Program-made: the position numbers and the translations under genes | Notes under the pieces: generated by a model | Database searches by the model: none | What the model was told of the DNA's origin: nothing | Seen by the model: the letters and a program-made list of their open reading frames with translations, nothing else | Origin: Cricetomys ansorgei | Taxonomy: Eukaryota > Chordata > Mammalia > Rodentia > Nesomyidae | Direction of reading: 5' to 3' | NCBI GenBank assembly: GCA_026225945.1 | Contig: JAMJFZ010001258.1 | Location: 13,809,001 to 13,873,000 of the forward strand | DNA: 64,000 bases | Part shown: positions 56,031-64,000 of the stretch, piece by piece | Position numbering within the stretch: position 1 is the first letter of the stretch | How the letters are laid out: each line of letters opens with the position of its first letter

Positions 56031-56561
56031 ATAAACAAAATTCTAAAGCCTTTTCAATTGAGTAAAATTTGTTCCTTTATAGATAACTTCAGTCCATGTT
56101 TGGGAAAACAACTAAGGAATGTTCCCGTAACTCTCTCCTGTGTCTCTCATAAAATGAGGACATTTTTTATTTATCATTTACTTAATTTGTTGACGTCTAA
56201 ATACTATTCAATTATGGTCTATATGAGACATACCACTAGCTAAAAGCATTCCAAGGCTGCATTACAAGAGCTGTTTAGGAACATAGGAACACAGATCTGA
56301 GGCATCCCCTTTTAGTCTATATTGCCTTAAAAAGGGGGAGGGTAAAATAAAAATAAATAGCAACAACAAAGCCCACATAGATATGACTTTTTCTTCTCCC
56401 ACACACACAATAGAAGGGACTTTGTATATACACTCCCTCTAATTAAATGTACCAAAGCAATGTAAAACATGGGAAAGAGCACTAGACCTGGTGCCGGAAG
56501 CCTAAGATCTGTCAGTCCCACCTCTGAGAATTAGCTATGTCACTTTAGGTGTATTGCCTGT
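56031..56561. other. 530 bases without a recognised gene or repeat
   Basis: Unique AT-rich sequence. Confidence 0.5.
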
Positions 56562-56770
56562 TTTTTTTTTCCATTTGAGATAGGATCTCATGTAGCTCAG
56601 GCTGGCCTAAAACTGGTATGTATCTAAACCTCTTGACTCCTCCTCTGTAGACTTGAGATTACAGGCAAGGCCACCACAGCCATTTTTATGGGGTGTTAGG
56701 GAGTGAATTGAGGGCCTATTTTATTCATGGGAGACAAGCATTCTACAAACTGAGCCACATCACCAGGCCT
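56562..56770 (-). mobile_element. B4-type composite (B1 + ID)
   Basis: B1 part at 56562-56682 (gatctcatgtagctcaggct, ggcctaaaactgg); ID part at 56688-56770 (caagcattctacaaactgag, ccacatcaccaggcc). Confidence 0.7.
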
Positions 56771-57283
56771 TCAGCTAAATCGCTTTAAACCTCTCTGAGC
56801 TCACGTTCTTTCATAAAAAGGGGACAACACTGTGCATGCCTTCTTCATACATTTGTGTAAAAGTAAGCAAGGATAATAAATATGGAAGTGGCTTTGAAAA
56901 GTCTAAATGTGAACATTACATAAAGTTAATTTGATTAGGAAACTAAAAGGACAAAGGATTCTGGGAACACAGGAATATGAAGACTGTAAGCAGTGAAATG
57001 AACTAGAGATTGGCAGGCTTTATCCAGGAGTCAAATCTGACTTGCATAGTTTTTAAAAAAAGAAAATGTATACTTCTCACATGCATCTTACCTATGATGA
57101 CTGCAGAGCTGAGCAGCCACAGAGCTGCACACAGCCTACAAAGCCTGCAGTGTTTACTATGTGGGCTTTTGCTTTCATTTTTTTTCCCTATATGACCCTT
57201 TATGTGAAGATTTTATCTAGCCCTGCAGTAAATCAAATACACATAGTTCTTACTAGGCCAAGAGCTCCTACCTACATGCGGAG
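56771..57283. other. 510 bases without a recognised repeat, next to the exon
   Basis: Immediately downstream of the GBF1 donor in gene sense. Unique sequence. Confidence 0.5.
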
Positions 57284-57292
57284 CCTCACCTG
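57284..57292 (-). other. 5' splice site of the GBF1 exon
   Basis: On the minus strand the exon ends ACAG and the intron begins GTGAGG, a near-consensus U1 donor. It opens the intron that fills the rest of the window to position 1. Confidence 0.85.
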
Positions 57293-57356
57293 TGACACTG
57301 TTTAAGACTTCCTTTAGATGACGGAAACTATGCAGCAGAGGGTCCCGCTCTTCATC
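57290..57356 (-). CDS. Gbf1: GBF1 early internal coding exon (67 nt)
   Basis: Read on the minus strand, this is 22 codons plus one base: DEERDPLLHSF, then R, then HLKEVLNSVT. That matches the N-terminal part of GBF1 (around residues 33-54), just after the MVDKNIYIIQGE... start of the protein, which is not in the window. GBF1 is a large ARF guanine nucleotide exchange factor (DCB-HUS-SEC7-HDS layout) that activates ARF1 at the cis-Golgi and ER-Golgi intermediate compartment for COPI recruitment; this exon lies in the N-terminal DCB dimerisation region. The exon starts in phase 0 and ends on the single base G, which would join AA of the next exon to make the Glu of the family's TELSEIE motif. 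It is flanked by a GTGAGG donor and a ctccag acceptor. The Arg codon CGT sits where I recall Gly or Ser in human and mouse. The frame is open with no damage, so this is a live exon rather than a retrocopy. Calling it exon 3 is an inference. Confidence 0.9.
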
Positions 57357-57389
57357 CTGGAGTCAGGAGAAAAAAAAAAAAAAGGTTAG
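57357..57389 (-). other. 3' splice site: branch site, T14 tract, ctccag
   Basis: On the minus strand the order is CTAAC (57385-57389, a good branch-point match with the branch A about 30 nt from the exon), an uninterrupted T14 run (57370-57383), then ctcctgactccag and the exon. The pyrimidine tract is a pure homopolymer and so likely to vary in length. Confidence 0.8.
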
Positions 57390-57562
57390 TCCAAAATGGG
57401 AAGGAGAAAACAGAAACTCAAAGACTCTTTCTCTAAACACAACCAGAAAATTCAGCAAGTTTTCCTTGTGAGGAAGGAAACTTACGTTTCCTTACTCCAT
57501 TTCAGAGACAGTGAGAGCTTGCCTAAAGTAAGTTCTTCAGTGCTATTCTACAACCCAGTTTT

Positions 57563-57725
57563 GTTTTTATTTATTTTGTGTGCGTGTGCAGGAGGGTGAG
57601 GGGCACGCAATGTTCTACGTGAGATGTGAGGACAACTTTCGAAGTCGGTTCTCTCCTTCCACCTGTGGTCCTGGAGACCAAACTCAAGTCGCGAGGCTTG
57701 GTGGCAGGTGCCTGTCCAGCCTCCC
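57563..57725 (-). mobile_element. B2/B3-type SINE, second subtype
   Basis: gtgaggacaactttcgaagt, ggttctctccttccacctgt and gcgaggcttggtggcaggtg. It lies about 200 bases upstream of the exon in gene sense. Confidence 0.85.
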
Positions 57726-58544
57726 CTTAAAACTGTCAATCAGAGCCCCATGCGGGAGTCACAGAACCAGATGTGGGGGACTTCAAAGTTTTGGCAACAG
57801 CAAAATGTTTCTGAATACAAGATGACCAAAACTTAATTCCAAATCAATTGAGTAATGAATCCAAGGTGTTCCTGGAAGTGTCCCCATGATGCATTTCCCT
57901 ACTTCACTGCGAGCAAGCCATTGCTCTAATCACACAGCGTACACTCTGCGTTGTGTGTGCCACTCCACGCATCACAGCAAGCATGCCAGAAACACATCAG
58001 CTCAAATTTCAAACTAGCGTGATTTACGAGCTGCAGGAGTTTTACTGTACAAAGGTTTTTGCTCTTCTAGAAACATAATGATTTTGTTACAGAAAATTTT
58101 TTAAAATGTTTTCTACTGTCATTCCTCAGCATGTAGGTATCAAATGAGTATCTCTGTATATTGTATTATGTTAGAATGTTTTGTTTTAAAAGTAGTTGCT
58201 TGTGTTACTGACAATCTTCAGAAAAAAATCATGGAATGAATCTTGGCTTAAGATTACAAGAGAATTTCCAGTAATTTCTGAAATGTTCCTAAACATACTT
58301 CTGCCTTTTTGTACCATGTGCAATGCAAAACAGCATTGTCAACATTAAAAATTATCAAATCAAATCAAAATATCAACTTTGAAAAACAGTGACAATGTTC
58401 TACACCCTGCAGTACCGAATATTCAGTCATGATTTAATTCTTTTTGTTAAGAATAAGTAAGTATATCTATCTCATTAGTATGGAAATCTGCTTTCATTTT
58501 TAATAAATGGTAAAATTATACATATATCAAAGAATGTTTTAAAA
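57726..58544. other. 820 bases without a recognised gene or repeat
   Basis: Unique AT-rich sequence. Short CpG-bearing patch near 57900-57980. Confidence 0.5.
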
Positions 58545-58948
58545 GCATTTATTTATTTGTGAGTATTTGTGCATGTGCACTCACATGCCTTGATCTAATT
58601 GCAAAAGTCAGAGGACAGCTTGCAGGAGTTGCTTCTCTCCTTCCACTATGTTCTGGGGGATCAAACTTGGGTCATCAGGCTGACAGGCAAGCATCTCTAG
58701 CCTCAAGCCAGCAGTTCTCAGCCTGTGGGTCCCAACCCCTTTGGAAGTCAAACAACTCTTTCACAGGGGCCACCTAAGACCATCTGTATATCAGATATTT
58801 ATAATTCATAAACAGTAGCAAAATACAGTTATGAAGTAGCAATGAAAATAACTTTATGGTTGGGGTCACCGCAACATGAGGAACTGTATTAAAAGGTCGC
58901 AGCATTAGGAAAGTTGAGAACCACTGCTCTAAGCCATCTCAGTAGCTC
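58545..58948 (-). mobile_element. B2/B3-type SINE split by URR1
   Basis: The left part has agtcagaggacagcttgcag and ctctccttccactatgttct. The right part after the DNA element reads agccatctcagtagctccc, the reversed SINE start. Confidence 0.7.
58709..58926. mobile_element. URR1-like hAT DNA transposon (MITE)
   Basis: Terminal repeats cagcagttctcagcc and its reverse form gttgagaaccactg. The inside has actctttcacaggggccacc and ttggggtcaccgcaacatga. The 8-base flanks cctcaagc (58701-58708) and ctctaagc (58927-58934) match at 6 of 8, as expected for an old hAT duplication. Non-autonomous, no transposase. Confidence 0.9.
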
Positions 58949-58957
58949 CCAAAAAGT

Positions 58958-59145
58958 TATTTTATTTTATTTTATTTCATTTCATTTTATTTCATTTCAT
59001 TTTAAGGCAGGGTTTCTCTCGTATCCCTGCCTGGCTGTCCTGGAACTTGCTCTGTAGACCAGGCTGACCTAGAACTTACAGAGATCCACCCATCTCTGCC
59101 TGCCAGAGTACTGGGATTAAAGGAGTGTGCCACCAACACCAGGCT
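58958..59145 (-). mobile_element. B1 SINE with (TTTTA)n/(TTTCA)n tail
   Basis: TTTTA-type units at 58958-59002, gcagggtttctctcgtatcc, ctgtagaccaggctgaccta and gtactgggattaaaggagtg. Confidence 0.9.
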
Positions 59146-59455
59146 CCAAAGAATTATTTTTAAGTAAATTTCTTTGTGATTTATTATCAGTAAATGTTTT
59201 ATTTGTATGCCTATTTTACATACTTAGATCCCCAGGGTGTTTTAAATTTTCTCAAACAAAAAGGACTGACAATGAAAAAATCAGTGGACAAAATTTTTTA
59301 TATAAGGATTTGTGTATAGAAATCACATCTCTACTTTTATTTCATACACACACATGATACAGATTATATTAGAACTTTCTAACTTGGTAAGAATACATAA
59401 ACTACTTGGTGATTATGTTTGGAATGTCCCCATGTTTACTCAGAAACATTGACTG
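59146..59455. other. No recognised gene or repeat
   Basis: About 310 bases, AT-rich. Confidence 0.5.
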
Positions 59456-59660
59456 GGGGCTGGAGAGATGGCTTAGCAGGTAAAATGCTAGTTAGAAAGC
59501 ATTGAACGTAGCTGGGCGATGGTGGTGTACACCGTTAGTCCCAGCACTCAGAAGGCAGAGACAGGCAGATCGCAGGGTTCAAGCTTTGTAGCCCCTGGCC
59601 TACATAGTGAGTTCCAGGACAGCCAGGGCTACACAGAGAAACCCTGCCTCAAAAAACCAA
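59456..59660 (+). mobile_element. B2 5' fragment followed by B1
   Basis: gggctggagagatggcttag at 59457-59476 is a B2-type head cut off at about 59505. Then a B1 at 59509-59660 with agctgggcgatggtggtgta and gggctacacagagaaaccct, the mouse-type right end. Confidence 0.85.
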
Positions 59661-59819
59661 AGCAAAACAAAAAATCAAAAATTAAAGCACTAAACTTATT
59701 TTTATAGTTGTGCCAAAATTTGTACACATAATTCAACAAAATATACATATATATACACACAACAACAACAACAAGCTAACCTTATAACTGTATGTGAGGG
59801 GTACAGTAAAGAAACTGCT

Positions 59820-60330
59820 GACATGACCACTCCATGAAAAGAAGGTTTTTATTGTGGATAAGAGAGAAAATATCCAGAGGCATCTGGAAGAGTGCAGAGC
59901 AGAAAGACACAGACTAAACATGGTCAGCGCTAAGGCAGCAGGACAATGGGAGAGGATAGTGGAGACAGCAAGAGACAGAGCATCAGAACGAGAGAGAACA
60001 AAAGCTTGAGAGAGCAGGGAGTGGACAAATCATGGGGATTATTAGGAGGAAGAGTGGCTGAGGAGGGGGTCTCGTCTCTCTTTGGGGACAAAACCCAACT
60101 ATTTCACAAGTTCCTGAGGAATGCTGGCTTTTATCTAATAACCAGAAATCTGTCTCTTATCCAGACTGAGCTCATTTCTGAATACACGGACTTCCTAAGA
60201 CCTAACAGTAACATGGAAGAGTCTTATTCATCTGATTGGCAGGATATGACTTGCTCCATATGTGGAAGTTTGCAGACCCTACTGCACAGAATTATCATCA
60301 CCCAGCCATTCTCTATGTATCATAAATAAC
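59820..60330 (-). mobile_element. Putative antisense LTR, family not assigned
   Basis: On the minus strand a TATA-like agataaaagcc (60126-60136) is followed some 280 bases on by AATAAA (59848-59853). The 127-codon plus-strand ORF at 59946-60329 lies inside it and has no known motif. Could be unique sequence. Confidence 0.3.
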
Positions 60331-60380
60331 TAAACTAATTTGAATGAATTTCATAACTAATATAGCCCTAAGAAATTAGA

Positions 60381-60442
60381 AGTCTTTCTGATGTTTCTAG
60401 ACATACTAAAGTAGTCCCAAATATCAACTTAATTTATAAAAG
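60381..60442 (+). repeat. 62-base segment repeated at 62134-62195
   Basis: agtctttctgatgtttctag and onwards aligns at roughly 80% with 62134-62195. Here it sits directly before a B2/B3-type SINE. Confidence 0.8.
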
Positions 60443-60635
60443 GGACTAGAGCGATAGTACAGCATCTAAGAACACTTGCTGCTCTACCAAGGACCTGAGT
60501 TTGATTCCCAATACTCACATTCTGCCACTTATGACCACCATTAACTCCAGCTCTAGAAGGGCTGACACCGTCTTCTGGCCTCCACCGACACTACAAAGCA
60601 TGCACGCGTGCACACACACAGATACACAAATATAT
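60442..60635 (+). mobile_element. B2/B3-type SINE
   Basis: gggactagagcgatagtaca, gagtttgattcccaatactc and ccgtcttctggcctccaccg. Confidence 0.8.
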
Positions 60636-60639
60636 ACGC

Positions 60640-61000
60640 GTAGGGGAACACTTTGCCAAGAAGGTTTTTGTACTGTGCAGCCTTCTTGTAGTTACATGCC
60701 ACTTGGACTTCTGGGAACAGCTCTGAGGGAGCTATCTAATAGAGTGTTCAGTTGGAAAAGACAGTTGGGTGGTAATAGGGGAGACAGTGAGCACAGAGCT
60801 GGTGGGTGACGAGGGAGACAGTGAGGTAACTGGGAAAGAGTTAGTTATTGCGACAGAAGATGTTAGAAGTTAGTCCAGTTCTCTGGGTTTAGACAGATTA
60901 AGACAGCCAGAAAAGGCTGTAAAGAACTCTTCCTTCTTTTCCTTCCTAACCTTTTAGAGCTAAAGGGGTTTTTAAAAAGTTCCAAGTTAGGAATCTTTCT
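60640..61000 (+). mobile_element. LTR-like repeat, copy A, family not assigned
   Basis: cttggacttctgggaa (about 60702-60717) and caagttaggaatct (about 60982-60995), with similar spacing, recur in 63683-64000. Order and length suit an ERV LTR. Confidence 0.45.
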
Positions 61001-61258
61001 CAGTAACAGCCAACAACTGGGAACGGGGGGATAGAGTCAAGTTATCAGTGAAAAGTAACAGTTACAAAAGGCTTCACACTCAGAAACAGTGTTTAGAAAA
61101 CATTTACCTTTTGGCCTCCAAACAAAGAAGGCTTGAGAGCCTAGACTCAAGTGTCAGACAACAGCACACATTTAAAAAAAAACTTTACATTTACATAAAT
61201 AAAAAATAGATTTATAAAACGAGGCATTTCGAAGGCCTTTCTCCAGATTATTATCTCT

Positions 61259-61886
61259 GATGGTTTGTCCCTCAAAATGTCCCTCAAAAGCTCAGCTATT
61301 TGAACACTTGGTCCCCAGCTGACGGCACCATTCAGTGAGATGGTGTGGCTTTCGAGAAAATAAGTCACTGATGTTGTGGAAGTTTATTTTTAGTTGTGTT
61401 TAAAATAATTGTTTTTGGGTACTGTTGGAAAAAAGGATTCATAGGCCTTGGCATTTTGTATTGTCTGCAGGTGTTGGATTTCTGTGTTGGATGTTTGACT
61501 GCTTAAGATCTGCACCTGAGGAGTTCTGAGTGAATAAAAACACCTGAGCTCAGACGCTTGGGGCTCCACTGTCAAGTATGGCGCTGGCCATGATGGCGGT
61601 TCCCTCTGCTGAGGTCTGGCAGAGTTTGCACATATGAATATGCCTCCTGTGCGCACCCTTGCTGAGCCGCCACAGCAGCCTTACTACACACTGGGGATGG
61701 ATTATGAGAGTTCATGTCCCACTTTCAGTTCACTCTCTGCTTCATGCTTCTAGTTGAAGATATGATCTCTTAGCTTCCTGCTCTGGCCACCAGCTGCCAC
61801 ACCTCCAATATCACTATTATGGACTCTGGAACTACAAACCAAAGTAAATTCCTTCTTAAGTCACTTTTGGCCCTGGTGGGTTCTTA
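61259..61886 (+). mobile_element. Rodent ERVL/MaLR-type LTR, split by a younger LTR
   Basis: ttgaacacttggtccccagc, ggatggattatgagagttca, agcttcctgctctggccacc and aaccaaagtaaattccttct match the family at 44443-44763. Its sequence breaks at cactg and resumes at cactg. Confidence 0.6.
61372..61688 (+). mobile_element. Solo LTR (TG...CA, 317 bases) inside the older LTR
   Basis: Begins TGTTGTGGAAG and ends CTTACTACA, with gtgaataaaaacacctgagc inside. The 6-base flanks cactga (61366-61371) and cactgg (61689-61694) match at 5 of 6, an ERVK-like duplication. A partial reversed relative is at 3577-3710. Family name not recalled. Confidence 0.65.
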
Positions 61887-61983
61887 ATTTTTTTATTCTA
61901 TCTGGTGTGTGAGAGGGTTTTACTTGCATGTATGTATGTGTATCACTTGTGCATCCAGTGTCCTCAAAAGTCAGAGAGGGTAT

Positions 61984-62278
61984 GGGGCAGAAGAGACGTC
62001 TCAGCAGTTAAGAGCACTGACTGCTTTCTCTTCCATCCTGGTTCAACTCTCAGCGCTCACATGATAGCTTACAACCATCTGTAACTCCAGTTCCTGAAGT
62101 TCTGATGTTCTCTTCTCATCTTAGAAGGCAAGGAGTCTTTCTGATATTTCTAGGCATTCTAAAGTAGTTCCAGGTATCAATGTAATTTGGAAAAATACCA
62201 GGCACACATAGCATATGCTGACATACAAGCAGACAAAATACCCATTCACATAAAATAAAATTTCTTTAAATTAAAAAG
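61984..62278 (+). mobile_element. B2/B3-type SINE with a foreign 62-base insert
   Basis: ggcagaagagacgtctcagc, aaccatctgtaactccagtt and gctgacatacaagcagacaa. Between ttctcatcttagaaggca and accaggcacac lies the 62134-62195 segment, which is not SINE sequence. Confidence 0.8.
62134..62195 (+). repeat. Second copy of the 60381-60442 segment
   Basis: gagtctttctgatatttcta and onwards aligns over about 60 bases with the copy 1.75 kb to the left. Confidence 0.8.
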
Positions 62279-62441
62279 GGGGTATTGGATCCCTAAAACT
62301 GGAGTTACAGACATTGTGAACCTCAATGTGAATGCTGGAAATCGAACCCAGGTCCTCTGGAAGAGCAGTGTTCCTAACCCCTGAGCCATCTCTCTAATCC
62401 CTGGACATGGTGTTTTGAGGTTTGCTGTGCTTTGATTTGTT

Positions 62442-62661
62442 TTTAGATTTATTTTTATTGTATGTGAATGGGTGTTTTGCCTGCATGTATGTATCTGTGC
62501 ACACATGTGCCTGGGGCCCATGGGAACAGTAGAGGGCACAGGATTCCCTGGAACTGAAGTTTCAGGTGGTTGTGAGCCACCAAGTGGGTGCTGGGAATCA
62601 ATCTCAGTTGTCTGGAAGAGCAACAAGTGCTCTTCCCCACTGACCATCTCTCCAGCCCTTT
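62442..62661 (-). mobile_element. B2-type SINE
   Basis: tgggtgttttgcctgcatgt, aacagtagagggcacaggat, gtgggtgctgggaatcaatc and gaccatctctccagcccttt. Confidence 0.9.
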
Positions 62662-62699
62662 AAATAAAGTGTCTCTATTTCTATCTCAGGTATGTACAT

Positions 62700-62701
<2 letters not shown>

Positions 62702-62736
<35 letters not shown>
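62702..62736. repeat. (GT)n microsatellite
   Basis: About 17 GT units. Confidence 0.95.
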
Positions 62737-62738
<2 letters not shown>

Positions 62739-62892
62739 ACATACATATATAGAGAGAAGAATGTGGTAATCTTTTGGGTTAAGCCTGTAAATCTGATGCC
62801 AGTTTAAGTGTCCTTGGGTACCAAGAACAATTCTAAATTTCTCTAATTCTCATTATTACTGGAAACATGATTATTGTTTTAATTAGGGATTC

Positions 62893-63406
62893 TTTCATGT
62901 TTATTTTATTTGTGTGTATGTGTACGTAAGGGCACACACATGTGGTAATCAGACAACAACCTGAGGGAGTCAATTCTCTTCTTCCACCATGTGCGCCCAG
63001 GGCTTGGACCCAGTGGTCAGGTGTAGTGGTTTGAATGAAAGTGCCTCCATAGGCTCATATATTTGAATGCTTAGTTACCAGGGAGTAGAACTGTTAGAGG
63101 ATTAGAAGAATTAGGAGGTGTGGCCTTGTTGGAAGAAGTATGTCACTGGAAGTAGACTTTGGGGTTCCAAAAGCCCATGCCAGACCCAGTTTCTCTCTGT
63201 CTGCTGCCAACAGATCAGATGTGGCTCTCAGCTACCACTCAAGCACATGTACCTCCATGCTCCCGCCATGATGATAACAGACTAACTGTAAGCCCCAACT
63301 AAATGCTTTCTTTCATACGAGCTGCTTTAGTCATGGTGTCTCTTCACAGCAATAGAACAGTGACTAAGATACTAGGTTTTATCTACCCACCCACCTTGCC
63401 AGCCCT
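62893..63406 (-). mobile_element. B2/B3-type SINE, second subtype, split by an MT LTR
   Basis: Left part aatcagacaacaacctgagg and ttctcttcttccaccatgtg; right part ctacccacccaccttgccag. Confidence 0.75.
63022..63371 (+). mobile_element. MT-type MaLR solo LTR
   Basis: Starts tgtagtggtttgaatgaaag and ends gtgactaagata, with aggaggtgtggccttgttgg, ccgccatgatgataacagac and tagtcatggtgtctcttcac. 350 bases. Flanks tcagg / ctagg are a likely 5-base duplication with changes. Confidence 0.85.
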
Positions 63407-63450
63407 AAGCTGTTGTTCATTTAAGTTAGACTACAAAATAATGGGTTTCA

Positions 63451-63569
63451 ACTAGCAGGCGGTGGTAATGCATACCTGTAATCCTAACACTTGGGAAGTG
63501 GAGGCAAGAAGACCAGGAGTTTAAAGACAGCCTCAGCTACATATGAAGTTTGAGGCCCTGTGTAAACAA
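63451..63569 (+). mobile_element. B1 SINE
   Basis: gcaggcggtggtaatgcata, ctgtaatcctaacacttggg and gaggccctgtgtaaac. Confidence 0.8.
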
Positions 63570-63682
63570 GTAAATGCAATGGGTTCATTCTGGCATTTTC
63601 ACATATATGTCATTATTCTTTGTTCTTATTCACTAACCCACACGGCCCTCTCCTATCTTCCTGGCCATTCTATCTGGTCCTC

Positions 63683-64000
63683 TGTAGCAGGGCATTTTAA
63701 GTAAGTTTTTTGTCCTTTGTAGCCTTTCTTATGAATGGATGCTGCTTGGACTTCTGGGAATTTTGCTTAGAACATAAAGAAGGCAGTGGGCAGGTGGTGG
63801 GTTGGTTTGTGAGATGCTAGCAGCTCCTGTTATCCAAGCTAAGGACAGACAAAAGGGCAGTGAACATTCCCTCTTTCTCTCTTTCAAGGCTGCCTGAAGA
63901 ACAGTGAAGATTAATTTCTTTCTATTTTTCCCTTCTCTTTCCTGGGCTAGAGGGTGAAAAAGACACAGTGGGAATCTGTTACAAGTTAGGAATCTGTCAC
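63683..64000 (+). mobile_element. LTR-like repeat, copy B, runs off the window
   Basis: Starts tgtagcagggcattttaagt. Shares cttggacttctgggaa (about 63747-63762) and caagttaggaatctgtca (about 63982-63999) with copy A at 60640-61000. The right end is cut by the window. Confidence 0.45.

Larger units (their letters stand above)
1..57289 (-). other. Gbf1: GBF1 intron downstream of the exon (partial)
   Basis: In gene sense this begins at the donor at 57289 and runs beyond position 1. I looked on the minus strand for the next exon (encoding ELSEIEPNVFLRPFLEV) and did not see it, so the intron is at least 57 kb here. It holds most of the repeats listed below and several SINE-poor unique blocks. Confidence 0.75.
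61900..62402 (-). mobile_element. B2-type SINE, split by another B2
   Basis: Left part ttttacttgcatgtatgtat and cagtgtcctcaaaagtcaga; right part ggagttacagacattgtgaa and gagccatctctctaatccct. Confidence 0.8.
57357..64000 (-). other. Gbf1: GBF1 intron upstream of the exon (partial)
   Basis: In gene sense this is the end of the intron preceding the 67-nt exon. The start-codon exon (MVDKNIYIIQGE) was not found, so it lies beyond 64000. Repeats in this part are strongly nested. Confidence 0.75.

Noticed and set aside
1..57289. Further GBF1 exons on the minus strand, in particular the next one (ELSEIEPNVF...)
   Set aside because: Read for by eye and not found. A translated search would be decisive; a hit flanked by ag/gt would overturn this.
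57357..64000. GBF1 start-codon exon (MVDKNIYIIQGE)
   Set aside because: Not seen on the minus strand in this interval.
60640..64000. The two LTR-like copies as the LTRs of one provirus
   Set aside because: The sequence between them is SINEs, an MT LTR and another nested LTR pair, with no primer-binding site or gag/pol-like reading frame seen.

Overview
The window is repeat-dense nuclear DNA from a muroid (mouse-, rat- or hamster-like) rodent. The evidence is very many 7SL-derived B1 elements, tRNA-derived B2/B3-type and ID elements, B4-type composites, rodent MaLR LTRs (ORR1 and MT type), a rodent-type L1 3' end, a URR1-like hAT element and older mammalian fossils (MIR, MLT1, L1M). Many B1 copies share a right end reading gttacaacagagaaacc rather than the usual mouse gctacacagagaaacc, so the species may be neither mouse nor rat; this is an inference from memory of the consensus.

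One real coding feature is supported: a 67-base internal exon on the minus strand at 57290-57356. It encodes DEERDPLLHSF...HLKEVLNSVT, which I recognise as part of the N-terminus of GBF1 (Golgi brefeldin A-resistant guanine nucleotide exchange factor 1, an ARF-GEF). It has a GTGAGG donor, an acceptor with a 14-base T-run and a CTAAC branch-site match about 30 nt away. The window therefore reads as two large early GBF1 introns: 57357-64000 is the end of the intron upstream of the exon in gene sense, and 1-57289 is the start of the intron downstream. I found no sign of the start-codon exon or of the next exon.

Layout in plus coordinates: 1-6.9 kb, SINEs, a MIR, a putative antisense ERV LTR at 2.7-3.3 kb and a B4. 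6.9-10.0 kb, a 3 kb SINE-free stretch. 10.0-31 kb, dense SINEs with an ORR1 LTR nested in an RMER17-like LTR (12.4-13.3 kb), an unassigned 72-codon ORF (19.1 kb), a CpG-bearing unique block (20.7 kb), MIRs and a nested B4/B2/B1 (24.1-24.8 kb). 30.0-32.5 kb, ORR1, L1 3' UTR and MLT1. 32.5-33.8 kb and 36.9-38.5 kb, SINE-poor. 40.8-43.1 kb, a MaLR element with both LTRs and internal region. 43-57 kb, alternating SINE clusters and unique blocks, including a perfect 21-bp inverted repeat at 54.1 kb. 57.3 kb, the exon. 58.5-64 kb, heavily nested repeats: URR1 in a SINE, an LTR inside an LTR, a B2 inside a B2, an MT LTR inside a SINE, and two copies of an unclassified LTR-like repeat.

No complete protein gene, tRNA, rRNA or CRISPR array is present. 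Long ORFs here run across repeats and are not believed. Repeat family names come from memory of consensus sequences and boundaries are read by eye, so ends may be off by 5-20 bases.
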